Notes: generated from the sequence alone by a model not told the origin. Shown: positions 25,073 through 33,762, numbered from the stretch's first letter. The stretch: 38,624 nt of DNA from Pseudomonadota bacterium (GCA_021324075.1 JAJPJW010000200.1:1-38624), one strand, 5' to 3'. Program-made: numbers and translations.

Positions 25073-25147
25073 TTAACAACAACCGTATCCGGGCACTTCA
25101 TCGCCCTTGTGGATGGCCGAACAAACGAACCAACGACGGTGGAAAAT
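25073..25147 (-). pseudogene. 3'-end remnant of a second cstA-like gene
   Basis: On the minus strand the codons read IFHRRWFVCSAIHKGDEVPG then YGCC and a stop. The end of the intact CstA encoded at 25978 reads AKHKGHEMPEYGCC, preceded further up by SFHRWYQ. The last 15 codons agree at about 35 of 45 bases (counted by eye). A stop codon precedes the fragment in frame and no start or body is present, so only a tail survives. It is either a decayed tandem paralogue or an old duplication of the gene end flanking the lipoprotein gene between them. Confidence 0.6.
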
Positions 25148-25175
25148 TTATTTCCTAAAAGGCGGGTAGCCTTGA

Positions 25176-25931
25176 TTATTCCTGTTTTGTAAAAAACTTG
25201 TCCTTGTCCTCGGGAAAATCGCTTTCCCCGCTAATATCAACAACGATTCCTTTTTCGTTAAAGTCGATGGCGACACCTTTTGCATAATACCGATTAGTTC
25301 GCACGACTCCCGCGGAGGTGGGAACCGCGACCTTCTCGTCAGTGGATTTTCTCTCGTAACTGTAAGTCCACCTTTCCTTCACATCCGGTTTATTTATGGT
25401 CAACACCCGGTGGATGGGACCTAAAAGGCTCAGGACCTGGGTTTGGTCAGTTTTGTGGGGAATGATGTTATTCTTGGCGGCGAAAATGTCGAAGTCCTTT
25501 CTTTGTTTTTTGTCGGGTTCCTGGGTCTTGTCCTCGTTATAGTCACTGCTGAAATCATAATCGCTCACGATTCCATTCCCGTCGAAATCGACCTCCAAGT
25601 ACTTCATGTGGACCTCCACAACCGAACCGCTGGAATAAACATACCGCCAAATGGTGGCCGTGTTTTCGTCACCGAAGTGCACCCGCTTGAAACCCCAAGT
25701 CGCCACGTCGATCTCGGCCATCGGATCACCGAACATCGATCGGACTTCGCTCATGGTGGAAGTTTCAATGCCGATTTGGTTCACCCCGGTCAATTCGAAT
25801 TTCCGTCCGATGGTGGCGCATGAATTCAGGAGGAGGAGGCCTAAAAGGCAAAAACAGAGGCGGGACAGGGATGGCTGTCTTTTGCGCGTCCTGCTTTTGA
25901 CATCGGATTTTTTTCCAATCAATTTTGACAT
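25176..25931 (-). CDS. Lipoprotein with two BamE/SmpA-like repeats
   Basis: A 251-residue lipoprotein. A basic N-terminal stretch of about 22 residues precedes the hydrophobic signal and lipobox LNSC (C38). Two BamE-like units follow: the first opens IGIETSTMSEVRSMFGDP, the second HKTDQTQVLSLLGP, each leading to a W-x-Y strand (TIWRYVYSS, RWTYSYERK). The first unit contains DFDGNGIVSDYDFSSDYNED, which looks like a Ca-binding-type acidic loop. GGAG lies 7 nt before the ATG. GC content is visibly lower than in neighbouring genes, hinting at different ancestry. It lies between intact cstA and a fragment of a second cstA tail. Role unknown; an outer-membrane assembly accessory is possible. Confidence 0.72.
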   Translation of the reverse strand: MSKLIGKKSDVKSRTRKRQPSLSRLCFCLLGLLLLNSCATIGRKFELTGVNQIGIETSTMSEVRSMFGDPMAEIDVATWGFKRVHFGDENTATIWRYVYSSGSVVEVHMKYLEVDFDGNGIVSDYDFSSDYNEDKTQEPDKKQRKDFDIFAAKNNIIPHKTDQTQVLSLLGPIHRVLTINKPDVKERWTYSYERKSTDEKVAVPTSAGVVRTNRYYAKGVAIDFNEKGIVVDISGESDFPEDKDKFFTKQE

Positions 25932-25977
25932 AGCCGAACTCCAATAATGTTATTGATACAAGTTGCCCGTAATTGAA

Positions 25978-27828
25978 TTAGCAGCACCCGTACTCGGGCA
26001 TTTCGTGGCCCTTGTGTTTGGCGTCGTGCACGGCCTTGGGATGCTTCTTCATCACCAAGATCTGGTACCAACGGTGGAAGGATTCCCATAACACCACCCC
26101 CGCGCAGGCCATGATGACCAGGGTCAAGCCGACCATCCAATAGGCGGAGACGGCCTTTTCGGGATGGACTTGGGCCAGGGGCAGGAAATTATCCGTGATG
26201 TTCAGGAAGGCCGCCGAAAGGGTGGTGGTGGCCACGAAAAGCATGGGGATGAAAGTGACCCAGGCGTATTTAGCCCGGCCCGAATTGATGATGGCGCTGG
26301 TGGCCACCGCCAGGGCGATGGAAGCCAGGAGCTGGTTGGCGGTCCCGAACATGGGCCAGATGGTACTGACATTGCCGGTCCCTAAAAGGTAGGTCCAGGC
26401 CCCCACCACGAGGGCGGTGCAAAAAACCGAGCCGGGAATCCATTGGGGGTCATCCATCCTTTTCCAAAAGCGGCCCAGGAATTCCTGGAGGAGGAACCGC
26501 CCGATGCGGGTGCCCGCGTCGATGGTGGTCAGGATGAAGAGGGCTTCGAACATGATCATGAAATGGTAGAAGTAGCTCATCAGGCTCTCCAGGCCCGGCA
26601 ATCCGGCGAAGATCTGGGCGAAACCCACGGCCAGGGAAACGGCCCCGCCCGGGCGCCCCGTCACGTTTTCCCCCACGGCCTGGCAGAGGTCGTTCAACCG
26701 CACCGGGCTCAACCCCAGGGCCGCGAATTTCTCCGGCGGGAGGTTGATGGCGAAGTAATCGGCGGGGAAGAGGGAACAGGTGGCCAGTAGGGCCACCACG
26801 CCCACCAGGCCCTCCACCAGCATGGCGCCGTAGCCGATGGTGCGGGCGTCGGTCTCCTTGTCCAGCATCTTGGAGGTGGTGCCCGAGGAAACCAGCGCAT
26901 GGAAGCCGGAAATGGCCCCGCAGGCGATGGTGATGAAAACGAAGGGAAAGAGCTTGCCGGGGATGATGGGTCCGCCCCCGCCCACATACTGGCTGAAAGC
27001 CGGCATTTGCAGGTTGGGATGGACCAGGATGATGCCCACCACCAGGGCCACGATGGTCCCCACCTTCATGTAAGAGCTCAGGTAACCCATGGGGGTCATC
27101 AGCATCCAAACGGGCAGGACCGAGGCGATGAAGCCGTAGAGCGCCAGGGCGGCCATAACCCCGGTGGGCGATAAGGTAAAAAGGGGGGCGATGGCGGAAT
27201 GGGCCACGGCACCGCCGAAAATCACGGCTGAAGCCACCACGGCGACCCCAAAGATGCTGACTTCCGCAATCTTGCCGACCCGGAACTTGAACAGCCAGAA
27301 ACCCACGACGACCGCGGTACCGATCGTGGTGCCGATGGAAAAGACGCCCCAGGGGCTGCCTTTCAAGGCATTCACCACCGCCAGTCCCAGGCCCGCCAGG
27401 GCCATGATGACGATGATAAAGATGGCCACGGCGCCCATGACGGCCGAGAGGGGGCTGATCTCATGCCTCAGGATTTCCACCAACGACTTCCCCTTCCGGC
27501 GGATGGAGGCCACCAGGATCATGAAATCGTGCACCGCCCCCGCCAGGCAGACCCCCGCCACCAGCCAGATGAAGCCGGGGGCAAAGCCGAACTGGGCGGC
27601 CAGGACCGGCCCGATGAGGGGGCCGGAGCCCGCGATATTGGCGAAATGCTGTCCGAAGAGGACGAACTTGGGCATGGGCTTGTAGTTGTGCCCGTCGTTG
27701 AGGGCATGGGCGGGGGTCACGCGATTGTCGCTCAAGGCCACCACCTTGGCGGCCAGGAAGGCGCTGTAGTAGCGGTAGGCAATGGCCATGACGCAAAGGG
27801 CGCCGAGGATGAGGGGCAGGACGTTCAT
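25978..27828 (-). CDS. cstA: Carbon starvation protein CstA family transporter
   Basis: A 616-residue inner-membrane transporter with about 16 helices, of the CstA/BtsT family that takes up peptides or pyruvate when carbon is short. It begins MNVLPLILGALCVMAIAYRY and contains the family segments NDGHNYKPMPKFVLFGQHFANIAGSGP (in pieces near residue 47-74), GAVHDFMILVASIRRKGKSL, GFHALVSSGTTSKML and QLLASIALAV. It is shorter than E. coli CstA (about 700 aa), like homologues in many other bacteria. The C-terminus ends in a conserved-looking GCC. The ATG is preceded by AAAGGA 8 nt upstream. It follows the second ClC gene after 79 nt and may share its transcript. Confidence 0.95.
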   Translation of the reverse strand: MNVLPLILGALCVMAIAYRYYSAFLAAKVVALSDNRVTPAHALNDGHNYKPMPKFVLFGQHFANIAGSGPLIGPVLAAQFGFAPGFIWLVAGVCLAGAVHDFMILVASIRRKGKSLVEILRHEISPLSAVMGAVAIFIIVIMALAGLGLAVVNALKGSPWGVFSIGTTIGTAVVVGFWLFKFRVGKIAEVSIFGVAVVASAVIFGGAVAHSAIAPLFTLSPTGVMAALALYGFIASVLPVWMLMTPMGYLSSYMKVGTIVALVVGIILVHPNLQMPAFSQYVGGGGPIIPGKLFPFVFITIACGAISGFHALVSSGTTSKMLDKETDARTIGYGAMLVEGLVGVVALLATCSLFPADYFAINLPPEKFAALGLSPVRLNDLCQAVGENVTGRPGGAVSLAVGFAQIFAGLPGLESLMSYFYHFMIMFEALFILTTIDAGTRIGRFLLQEFLGRFWKRMDDPQWIPGSVFCTALVVGAWTYLLGTGNVSTIWPMFGTANQLLASIALAVATSAIINSGRAKYAWVTFIPMLFVATTTLSAAFLNITDNFLPLAQVHPEKAVSAYWMVGLTLVIMACAGVVLWESFHRWYQILVMKKHPKAVHDAKHKGHEMPEYGCC

Positions 27829-27907
27829 CGGGAGAATCCTTTCTTCAATAAAAGTTCGAGGGATAGACCAAGATAGCCCAAGGCTCGGGAGATTTCAAAT
27901 GACCCCG

Positions 27908-29230
27908 TCAAACCTTGGGTTTGGCCATGAACCGCTTACGGGCCCATTCGTAAAAAGATTCCCGGCTTACAGGCCGGGCCACCAGTTCGGCGGCCAGGGC
28001 AGCCAGCATAATGGGGAAGATGGCCACGTGGTGGTCGGTCATTTCCACCACCAGCACGAAGGCCGTGAAAGGAGTGCGGGTGACGCCGGTCAGGAAGCCC
28101 GCCATGCCGAGCAAAATAAGAAGGTGAGGGGAGCCGGTGTTTAATAGGGAGTCCAGGAGGGAGCCGGTGCAAGCCCCGGCCGCCAGGGAAGGGGCGAAAA
28201 TACCGCCGGCGCCACCGGAGGCGTAAAAGGCCAGGGAGCCGGCCACGCGCAGGAAGGGAAGATCCCATCCGGCCTTCTCGTCCTTGAAGAGCAGGTTATT
28301 CATCATCTCCAAGCCGGAGCCGGAAGCCCGCGAGTCCAGGAAGGCAAAACCCGCCAACAGCAAGCCGCAGCCGAAGGCCAGGAAAGCCAGTTGGGTTTTC
28401 GTCTTGAGCCGGCCACGCCAGAGGACGATGCCTTTGAGGCATTGGCCGTAAAAAGCGCCGAACAAACCGGCCACCGCCCCCACCAGCAGTGCGGGCCAAA
28501 AGATGGAAAAAGGAACCTCGTTGATCTGGGGGTGGCCCAGGTAAAGGTAGCTGCCGAGGATCCATTGGGATACCAGACCGGCGATGATGATGGAGCTGAT
28601 CAGCGCGGTCCGGAAACGTTTGAAATGGACGGACATTTCCTCAATGGCGAAGACGATGCCGCCCAAGGGGGTATTGAAGGCGGCGGCCAATCCGGCGGCG
28701 GCCCCGGCCACGATCCAGGCCGATTCATCGGTCGGAATGCGGGACTTACGGAAGAGGCGGCTCACCGCCCGGAAGATGGACGCGGAGATATGGATGGTGG
28801 GGCCCTCCCGGCCCAGGACCGCCCCGCCTAACCCGGCCAAAAGCGAACCTGCGATTTTCACGGCCACGCCTTTGAGGGAAAGAAGCCGGTCCACCCAGGG
28901 ACGGTTTTTCTCATCCTTCAGGTCATTGGCGGCCAGCACTTGGGGGATTCCACTTCCGGAGGCCTCTGGGGCCAGGAAGGCCACCAGGGCCCAGGAACCC
29001 AAGAGGCAAAAGGGTGTCCAGATCCAAATCAAAGGGTGGTGAGCGGCGTCCCATTGCCGGTAGAGGGTTTCGGCGCCCTTGAAAAGCCCGGCGTAGGTGA
29101 CGCAGACCAAGCCGGCCAGGAAAGCCGTTATCCAGAAGGCGAAGGCCTGGAGGTGGGACGGATCGGACAGGAAGGTCCGGGTCCTATCCTTCAGCAGGTC
29201 CAGGGAGGATCGTGCTTTTTTCTTTTTCAT
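27908..29230 (-). CDS. ClC-family chloride channel/H+ antiporter, no CBS domain
   Basis: A 440-residue inner-membrane protein of ClcA-like size. It has the full filter signature: GSGIPQVLAAN (near residue 90), GREGPTIHI with the external gating glutamate (near 142), and GGAGGIFAPSLAAGA. There is no cytosolic regulatory domain, unlike the ClC at 23163-24950. In enteric bacteria such antiporters help in acid resistance; the role here is inferred only from family. The start lies 30 nt after the MFS stop, so it is probably part of the ybjQ-kinase-MFS-ClC operon. Confidence 0.94.
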   Translation of the reverse strand: MKKKKARSSLDLLKDRTRTFLSDPSHLQAFAFWITAFLAGLVCVTYAGLFKGAETLYRQWDAAHHPLIWIWTPFCLLGSWALVAFLAPEASGSGIPQVLAANDLKDEKNRPWVDRLLSLKGVAVKIAGSLLAGLGGAVLGREGPTIHISASIFRAVSRLFRKSRIPTDESAWIVAGAAAGLAAAFNTPLGGIVFAIEEMSVHFKRFRTALISSIIIAGLVSQWILGSYLYLGHPQINEVPFSIFWPALLVGAVAGLFGAFYGQCLKGIVLWRGRLKTKTQLAFLAFGCGLLLAGFAFLDSRASGSGLEMMNNLLFKDEKAGWDLPFLRVAGSLAFYASGGAGGIFAPSLAAGACTGSLLDSLLNTGSPHLLILLGMAGFLTGVTRTPFTAFVLVVEMTDHHVAIFPIMLAALAAELVARPVSRESFYEWARKRFMAKPKV

Positions 29231-29260
29231 TCCGGAACCCTTTTACCATACTTGCCGGCT

Positions 29261-30490
29261 TTAAACGGACTCCAGGAAATCCAAATCCTTCCCATAGGTT
29301 TCCTCCAGGCTCCCGAGGGAGATAAAGGCCAATAGCATCACGGCCAGGCCCACCAGCCCGGTGCTTCCAACGGGGCCGAAATGGGGGCTCAAGGCCCTGA
29401 AAGCCAGGGTCAAGAGCACCGCCGAACCCCGCACGAAGTTGGGGCCGGTGGTGGAAGCGGTGGCGCGCAGGTTGGTGCCGAACATCTCGGTGCAAGTGAC
29501 CATCAGGACCGCCCAATACCCGCAGGCGAAACCCAGCGCCAGGCAGACGCCGTAAAAGAAAGGCAGGGAAACCCCGCCCCCGAGGCAATAAACCGCGATG
29601 AAAACCAGGAGCAGGAAGAGGAACCCGACCACGACCTTTTTACGGTTCTTCAAAAGCTGGCTCAAGGCGCCGCTGGCCGCGTCCCCCAGGGTCAAACCGA
29701 TATAGGCGAAGAAAATGGCCCGGCCGGCCTCCGGCGACTCGGAGAGGCCCAGGCTTTTGCCGATCTCGGGGGAAAAGGTCATGAGGACCCCCACGACGTA
29801 CCAAACGGGCAGGGCCACGAGGATGATGGAAAAATATTTCCAGGCCCGGCGGGGGGTGGAAAAAAGGGAGAGGAAATCGCCGCGCATGACCTTCTTCTTT
29901 TTTTGGACGGATTTAAAAAGGCCCGATTCCAGGACGCCCATCCGCAGGATGAGCAGGATGAGGCCCATGCCCCCGCCCACGAAATAGGAAATCCGCCAGG
30001 AAAAGGCCTGGCCCAGGAGGGAGCCCACCACCACGCCCATCACACCCACGGTGGCGATGACCATGGTGCCCCAGCCGCGGGACCTGCGGTCCATGAGCTC
30101 GGAGACCAGGGTCATCCCCGCCCCCAATTCCCCGGCCAGGCCCAGCCCGGCCAGGAAGCGGAAGGCCCGGTAGGCCCCCACCGAATCCACGAAGCCGTTG
30201 GCGATGTTGGCGATGGAATAAATCAGGATGGAGCCGAAGAGCACCGAAAGCCGTCCCCGCTTGTCGCCCAGGATGCCCCAGAAGATGCCGCCCAGGAGCA
30301 GGCCCACCAACTGCCAGTTGAGCAGCTCCACGCCCAGGTTGAAGACGTCCGATTCGGGCACGCCGATCCCCAGGAGGCTCTTGGTGCGGATGATGGAAAA
30401 CAACATGATGTCATAGGCGTCCACGAAATAACCCAGGGCGGCCACGAAGACGGCCAGGAGGATTTTGGAGGAAAGGCCGGAAGGGCGCAA
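29261..30490 (-). CDS. MFS transporter, sugar/organic-acid porter type
   Basis: A 409-residue major facilitator with 12 helices. Motifs: YFVDAYDIMLFS in helix 1 (D-x-Y-D pattern of the aromatic-acid/carboxylate H+ symporters), motif A GILGDKRGRLSVLF (near residue 72), RFLAGLGLAGELGAGM (motif B region), and TEMFGTNLRATA in the second half. The substrate is probably a carboxylate, but this is not certain. The predicted start is TTG 30490, three bases after the histidine kinase stop; it has no clear ribosome site, so coupling by re-initiation is likely or the true start is slightly downstream. Confidence 0.88.
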   Translation of the reverse strand: MRPSGLSSKILLAVFVAALGYFVDAYDIMLFSIIRTKSLLGIGVPESDVFNLGVELLNWQLVGLLLGGIFWGILGDKRGRLSVLFGSILIYSIANIANGFVDSVGAYRAFRFLAGLGLAGELGAGMTLVSELMDRRSRGWGTMVIATVGVMGVVVGSLLGQAFSWRISYFVGGGMGLILLILRMGVLESGLFKSVQKKKKVMRGDFLSLFSTPRRAWKYFSIILVALPVWYVVGVLMTFSPEIGKSLGLSESPEAGRAIFFAYIGLTLGDAASGALSQLLKNRKKVVVGFLFLLLVFIAVYCLGGGVSLPFFYGVCLALGFACGYWAVLMVTCTEMFGTNLRATASTTGPNFVRGSAVLLTLAFRALSPHFGPVGSTGLVGLAVMLLAFISLGSLEETYGKDLDFLESV

Positions 30491-30493
30491 AGG

Positions 30494-32212
30494 TCAGAGG
30501 GCCCGGGGAACAGTGAGGGTAAAGCAGGACCCCTTGCCGGGGGTGGTGGTGACGGTGATGTCCCCGCCCATGGCCTTCATGAAGTGCTTGGCCACGTAGA
30601 GCCCCAGGCCGGCCCCGGCCCGGCCCGCTTCCTCACCCAGGACCCGTTTCTGGGTGAACATCTGGGCCATGGCGGTGTCGCTGATGCCCCGGCCCGTGTC
30701 CCTGACGTGCAGCAGGAGCACCCGGTCCTTCACCTCGACGGACAGGGTGATGCCGCCCTGATCGGTGAACTTGATGGCGTTGTTCAAAAGGTTCCTGAGG
30801 GTTTCCACCAGCTTGTCGCGGTCGGCCATCACGTCGGGGCATTCGTCCAGGCCCTCCAGTTTGAAGGTCAGGCCCTTGCGGGCCATGATGGCCTCGTAAT
30901 CGCGCATGGAAAGCTGGATGATCTCCATGAGGGAAAAGCGCTCCAGGTTGGCGGCGGTCAGGCCGCGCTCGATCTTGGAGAGGTTCAGGATGTCCGAGAT
31001 CAGCCGGTAGTTGTTCATGCCGATTTCCCGCATGTCCATCAGGTACTCGGTCTGCTTGGGGGAAAGCTCCCCGGCCAGGCCTTCCAGCAGGTTTTCCACG
31101 TAGCCGTTGATCTCCCCCACGGGGGTCTTGAGCTGGTGGGACACCACCGAAATCAGGCTCTTTTTCATCTCCTCCACGTGGCGCCGCTCGGTAATGTCGC
31201 TGAAGATGGCCAGGGCGTACTGCACCTGGCCCTTCATGTCGACGACCGGAGTGCCCCAGATTTGCAGCGGGACGATGCGGCCGTCTTCCTGGTGGATCTC
31301 CATGTCCTCAATGGAGGACTTCTCGCCCTTCAAGGCCCTGCCGATGGGCATTTGCTCGGGCGGATAGGGATTGTCGGTGCCGGCCAGGAAGGCCTGTTGC
31401 ACGAAACCCAGCTTGTCCAATTCGGTCGATTGGACGATGCCCCGGCCCAGGAGCTCCCGGGCCTTCTGGTTGGCGTAAAAGGGCTTGCCGTCCTTGTCCA
31501 AAACGAAGATCCCCAGGGGCACGGCCTCCAGGAACTGGAAGAGGCGGTATTCGTTGAGCTGGAGCATCTCCTGGGCTTTTTCCCTTTTCTCCACCTCCCG
31601 CCGGATGGTCAGCAGCGCCGCGAAGGCGAAGAAGGTGGCGGAAACGGCGCCCACGACCAAGATGGTCAGGGTGCTGTGGGCGTAGGCGGTCTCCTCTTCC
31701 CGGCGTTTTGCGCGCAGGTTCTGTTCCTCGACCTGCATCTTGGAAATCAACCGGTCGATTTCAACGTTGATCGCCTGGTTGGCGGGATCCTTAAGACCGG
31801 CCAGGGCTTTGGCAAAGCGCTGCGGGTCGTTGGAGGCCATCAAATCCTGTCCCTTGACGCGGGTTTCCAGCAGGGGAATGAGCTTGTTGAAATTTTCCCG
31901 TTCCGCCTGGTTGTCCTGGGTCATTTGCTGCGCTTCCAGGGCTTCGGGCATCACCAGGTTCATGCTGGCCTGGCCGGATTTCAAGAAAGAAGGGTCTTTC
32001 GAAAGGATATAGGCCCGGTAGGAAGCCTGGGCTTTTTTGAAATTATTTTCGGAAGCATTGATATGGGCGAGGACCATCTCCGTATGGTCCACCCAGGCGT
32101 TGCCTTCCAGCATCCGGTCGATGCTGGTGTAGAAGAGCGCCCCGATCCCCAGCAGGAAGAGGGTGAGGACGCCGAAGCCGAAGTAAATTTTACGTTTGAG
32201 GGGGATGGCCAT
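30494..32212 (-). CDS. Membrane sensor histidine kinase with CHASE3-like and PAS domains
   Basis: A 572-residue two-component sensor. Helix 1 (about 9-29) and helix 2 (about 181-203) bracket a helical periplasmic domain of about 150 residues resembling CHASE3. A cytosolic PAS domain follows (about 220-340, FLEAVPLGIFVLDKDGKPFY), then the HisKA domain with VVSHQLKTP (H359), and an ATPase domain with NLLNNAIKFT, DTGRGIS and GAGLGLYVAKHFM. No receiver domain or response regulator is adjacent. The ATG has no purine-rich ribosome site (upstream is C-rich), and it lies 19 nt after the ybjQ stop; the MFS gene follows 3 nt after its own stop. A role in sensing the MFS substrate is possible but inferred from position only. 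Confidence 0.9.
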   Translation of the reverse strand: MAIPLKRKIYFGFGVLTLFLLGIGALFYTSIDRMLEGNAWVDHTEMVLAHINASENNFKKAQASYRAYILSKDPSFLKSGQASMNLVMPEALEAQQMTQDNQAERENFNKLIPLLETRVKGQDLMASNDPQRFAKALAGLKDPANQAINVEIDRLISKMQVEEQNLRAKRREEETAYAHSTLTILVVGAVSATFFAFAALLTIRREVEKREKAQEMLQLNEYRLFQFLEAVPLGIFVLDKDGKPFYANQKARELLGRGIVQSTELDKLGFVQQAFLAGTDNPYPPEQMPIGRALKGEKSSIEDMEIHQEDGRIVPLQIWGTPVVDMKGQVQYALAIFSDITERRHVEEMKKSLISVVSHQLKTPVGEINGYVENLLEGLAGELSPKQTEYLMDMREIGMNNYRLISDILNLSKIERGLTAANLERFSLMEIIQLSMRDYEAIMARKGLTFKLEGLDECPDVMADRDKLVETLRNLLNNAIKFTDQGGITLSVEVKDRVLLLHVRDTGRGISDTAMAQMFTQKRVLGEEAGRAGAGLGLYVAKHFMKAMGGDITVTTTPGKGSCFTLTVPRAL

Positions 32213-32231
32213 GGGGTCGGGGGGAGGGTCC

Positions 32232-32561
32232 TTATTTTTCCTTCACGACCGCGGCGGTGCCGTAACAAAGCACCTCGGTAATGCCCTGCATGATCTCGGT
32301 GGCGTCGTAGCGCACGCCCAGGACCGCGTTGGCGCCCAACTGTTCGGCATGCTCCACCATCATCTCGAAGGCCTCTTCCCGGGCCTTTTCGCAGAGGCTG
32401 GTGAAGATGGTGATGTTGCCCCCGAAGATGGCCTGGATGCCCGCGCCGAAGTTGCCGATGACCGAGCGGGAGCGGACGGTGATGCCCCGGACGACGCCGA
32501 GGTTCTTGGTGACCTGGTGGCCTTCCAGCTCGAAGGCGGTGGTGGTCATATCGTGCTTCAT
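32232..32561 (-). CDS. YbjQ/UPF0145 family protein
   Basis: A 109-residue member of the UPF0145 (putative heavy-metal-binding, YbjQ) family, which forms pentamers in known structures; its function is not established. The conserved [16 protein letters not shown] and [15 protein letters not shown] segments are both present. GGAGG lies 5 nt before the ATG. It is the first gene of the tight run leading to the histidine kinase, MFS and ClC genes. Confidence 0.92.
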   Translation of the reverse strand: MKHDMTTTAFELEGHQVTKNLGVVRGITVRSRSVIGNFGAGIQAIFGGNITIFTSLCEKAREEAFEMMVEHAEQLGANAVLGVRYDATEIMQGITEVLCYGTAAVVKEK

Positions 32562-32642
32562 GGAAACCTCCGGATAGGGGATGGCCCATGATAATACGGG
32601 GGGCCCCCACCCGGAGGGGGAATTAAGGCGGGCTTTGGCGGC

Positions 32643-33539
32643 CTAGGCTTGGAATTCCTTGAAGGCCTGGGCGGCGGAGGCGGCGAAGGAACCATGGGAG
32701 CATTTCCATCCCAGTTCGGCGGGCCGTTTTGCCGCGACCATTTGGTCCAAGGTGAGGGCTTCGGCGAAGAGGCCCATGGCTTTCCTGGCCTCTTCCAGGG
32801 GCCAGGCCTTGACCGACCCGCCCTTGCCCGCGGCCTGACTGACGGTTTGGGCCACCTCGGCGTATTTGACCGCCACCCCGTCCACCCCGTGGAAAACACC
32901 GGTTGCCCTTTTTTCGGCCACTAAGCGGTAAAGCTGGGCCAGGTCGTCCCGGTGCACCATGGGCCAGTGGTTTTGCCCATCGCCCACGGTGGTGGCGGCG
33001 CCGTCCTTGAGAACCCCGCCCCACATCATGGCCAGGATGCCGGACTTGCCGCCGTAAACCAGGCCGGGGCGGATGATGGCGGTCGCCAGTTGGCGGGAGG
33101 AGCTTTTAAGGACGATCTGTTCGACCACCGGGCGCCAGGCCACCATGGCGAAGGCCTTGTCGGTGGAGGAGGATTCATCCGCGGATTTGCCCTGGGTATT
33201 GCCCAGCACCCAGACGCCGGAGGTATAAACGAAGCTTTGGGTGACGCCTCCGCCTTGCAGGGCGGGCAGGAGGGTTTCGACGACTTTCTTATCGATGTCG
33301 GCGGGGTTGCCTTCCTTGGCGAAGCCCAGGTGCAGGACGGCCTCGTGTTGGGCGGCCTTGTCCTTCCATGGGTTCACGGCCTCCAAACCGCCCAAAAGGG
33401 GTGTGGCGCCGAGGGATTTTAAAAGGGCCTCTTTTTCCGAATTGTGAACCAGGCCGGTGACCTGGTGGCCGGCCTTGACCAAGGCCGCCACGACCGCCGT
33501 GCCGATATAGCCCGTGCTGCCGGTGACGAAGAATTTCAT
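32643..33539 (-). CDS. NAD(P)-dependent epimerase-like atypical SDR
   Basis: A 298-residue Rossmann-fold protein. The N-terminus has the nucleotide-binding motif TGSTGYIG (residues 6-13). VYTSGVWVLG and AIIRPGLVYGG follow as in extended SDRs, but the catalytic Tyr-x3-Lys is replaced: the expected position reads AWRPVVEQ. It therefore belongs with atypical SDRs and may bind NAD(P) without classical epimerase chemistry. HRDDLAQLY and GVFHGVDGVAV are typical of the C-terminal part. GGAAGG lies 5 nt before the ATG. Confidence 0.88.
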   Translation of the reverse strand: MKFFVTGSTGYIGTAVVAALVKAGHQVTGLVHNSEKEALLKSLGATPLLGGLEAVNPWKDKAAQHEAVLHLGFAKEGNPADIDKKVVETLLPALQGGGVTQSFVYTSGVWVLGNTQGKSADESSSTDKAFAMVAWRPVVEQIVLKSSSRQLATAIIRPGLVYGGKSGILAMMWGGVLKDGAATTVGDGQNHWPMVHRDDLAQLYRLVAEKRATGVFHGVDGVAVKYAEVAQTVSQAAGKGGSVKAWPLEEARKAMGLFAEALTLDQMVAAKRPAELGWKCSHGSFAASAAQAFKEFQA

Positions 33540-33668
33540 AGGAGCCTTCCTGAAGATGGGATGTCAGCGGGGATAGGATGGGGGGACTGCGGGGGAAAAG
33601 CAATCAGTTGCCGGGAAGTAACCGACTTCAAAAACGCAGGACTTGTTATTCGTGAACCCTGGGTTGTC

Positions 33669-33762
33669 CCCCCCTTTGAAAAAGGGGGGAGGGGGGTATT
33701 AGTCTTTGGCAGGGTATTACGAAAAGACTAACTCCCCCTTAATCCCCCTCTTTCAGAGGGGG
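33669..33762. repeat. REP/MITE-like palindromic element
   Basis: Three perfect hairpins in tandem: CCCCCCTTT/AAAGGGGGG (33669-33689), TTAGTCTTT/AAAGACTAA (33699-33731) and CCCCCTCT/AGAGGGGG (33744-33762). The G-rich run at 33684-33696 can also pair with the C-rich runs at 33732-33750, so the whole unit can fold as one cruciform. Similar C5T3/A3G5 elements are dispersed in many bacterial genomes. There is no coding capacity. Confidence 0.6.

Noticed and set aside
25073-25931. Recent site-specific insertion with perfect att repeats
   Set aside because: The two cstA tail copies differ at about a quarter of positions and no integrase is encoded, so a recent event is excluded; only an old event remains possible.
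29381-32281. 966-codon frame antisense to the MFS and kinase genes
   Set aside because: It is a shadow of two genes with full MFS and kinase signatures; the predicted protein is low-complexity and has no domain.
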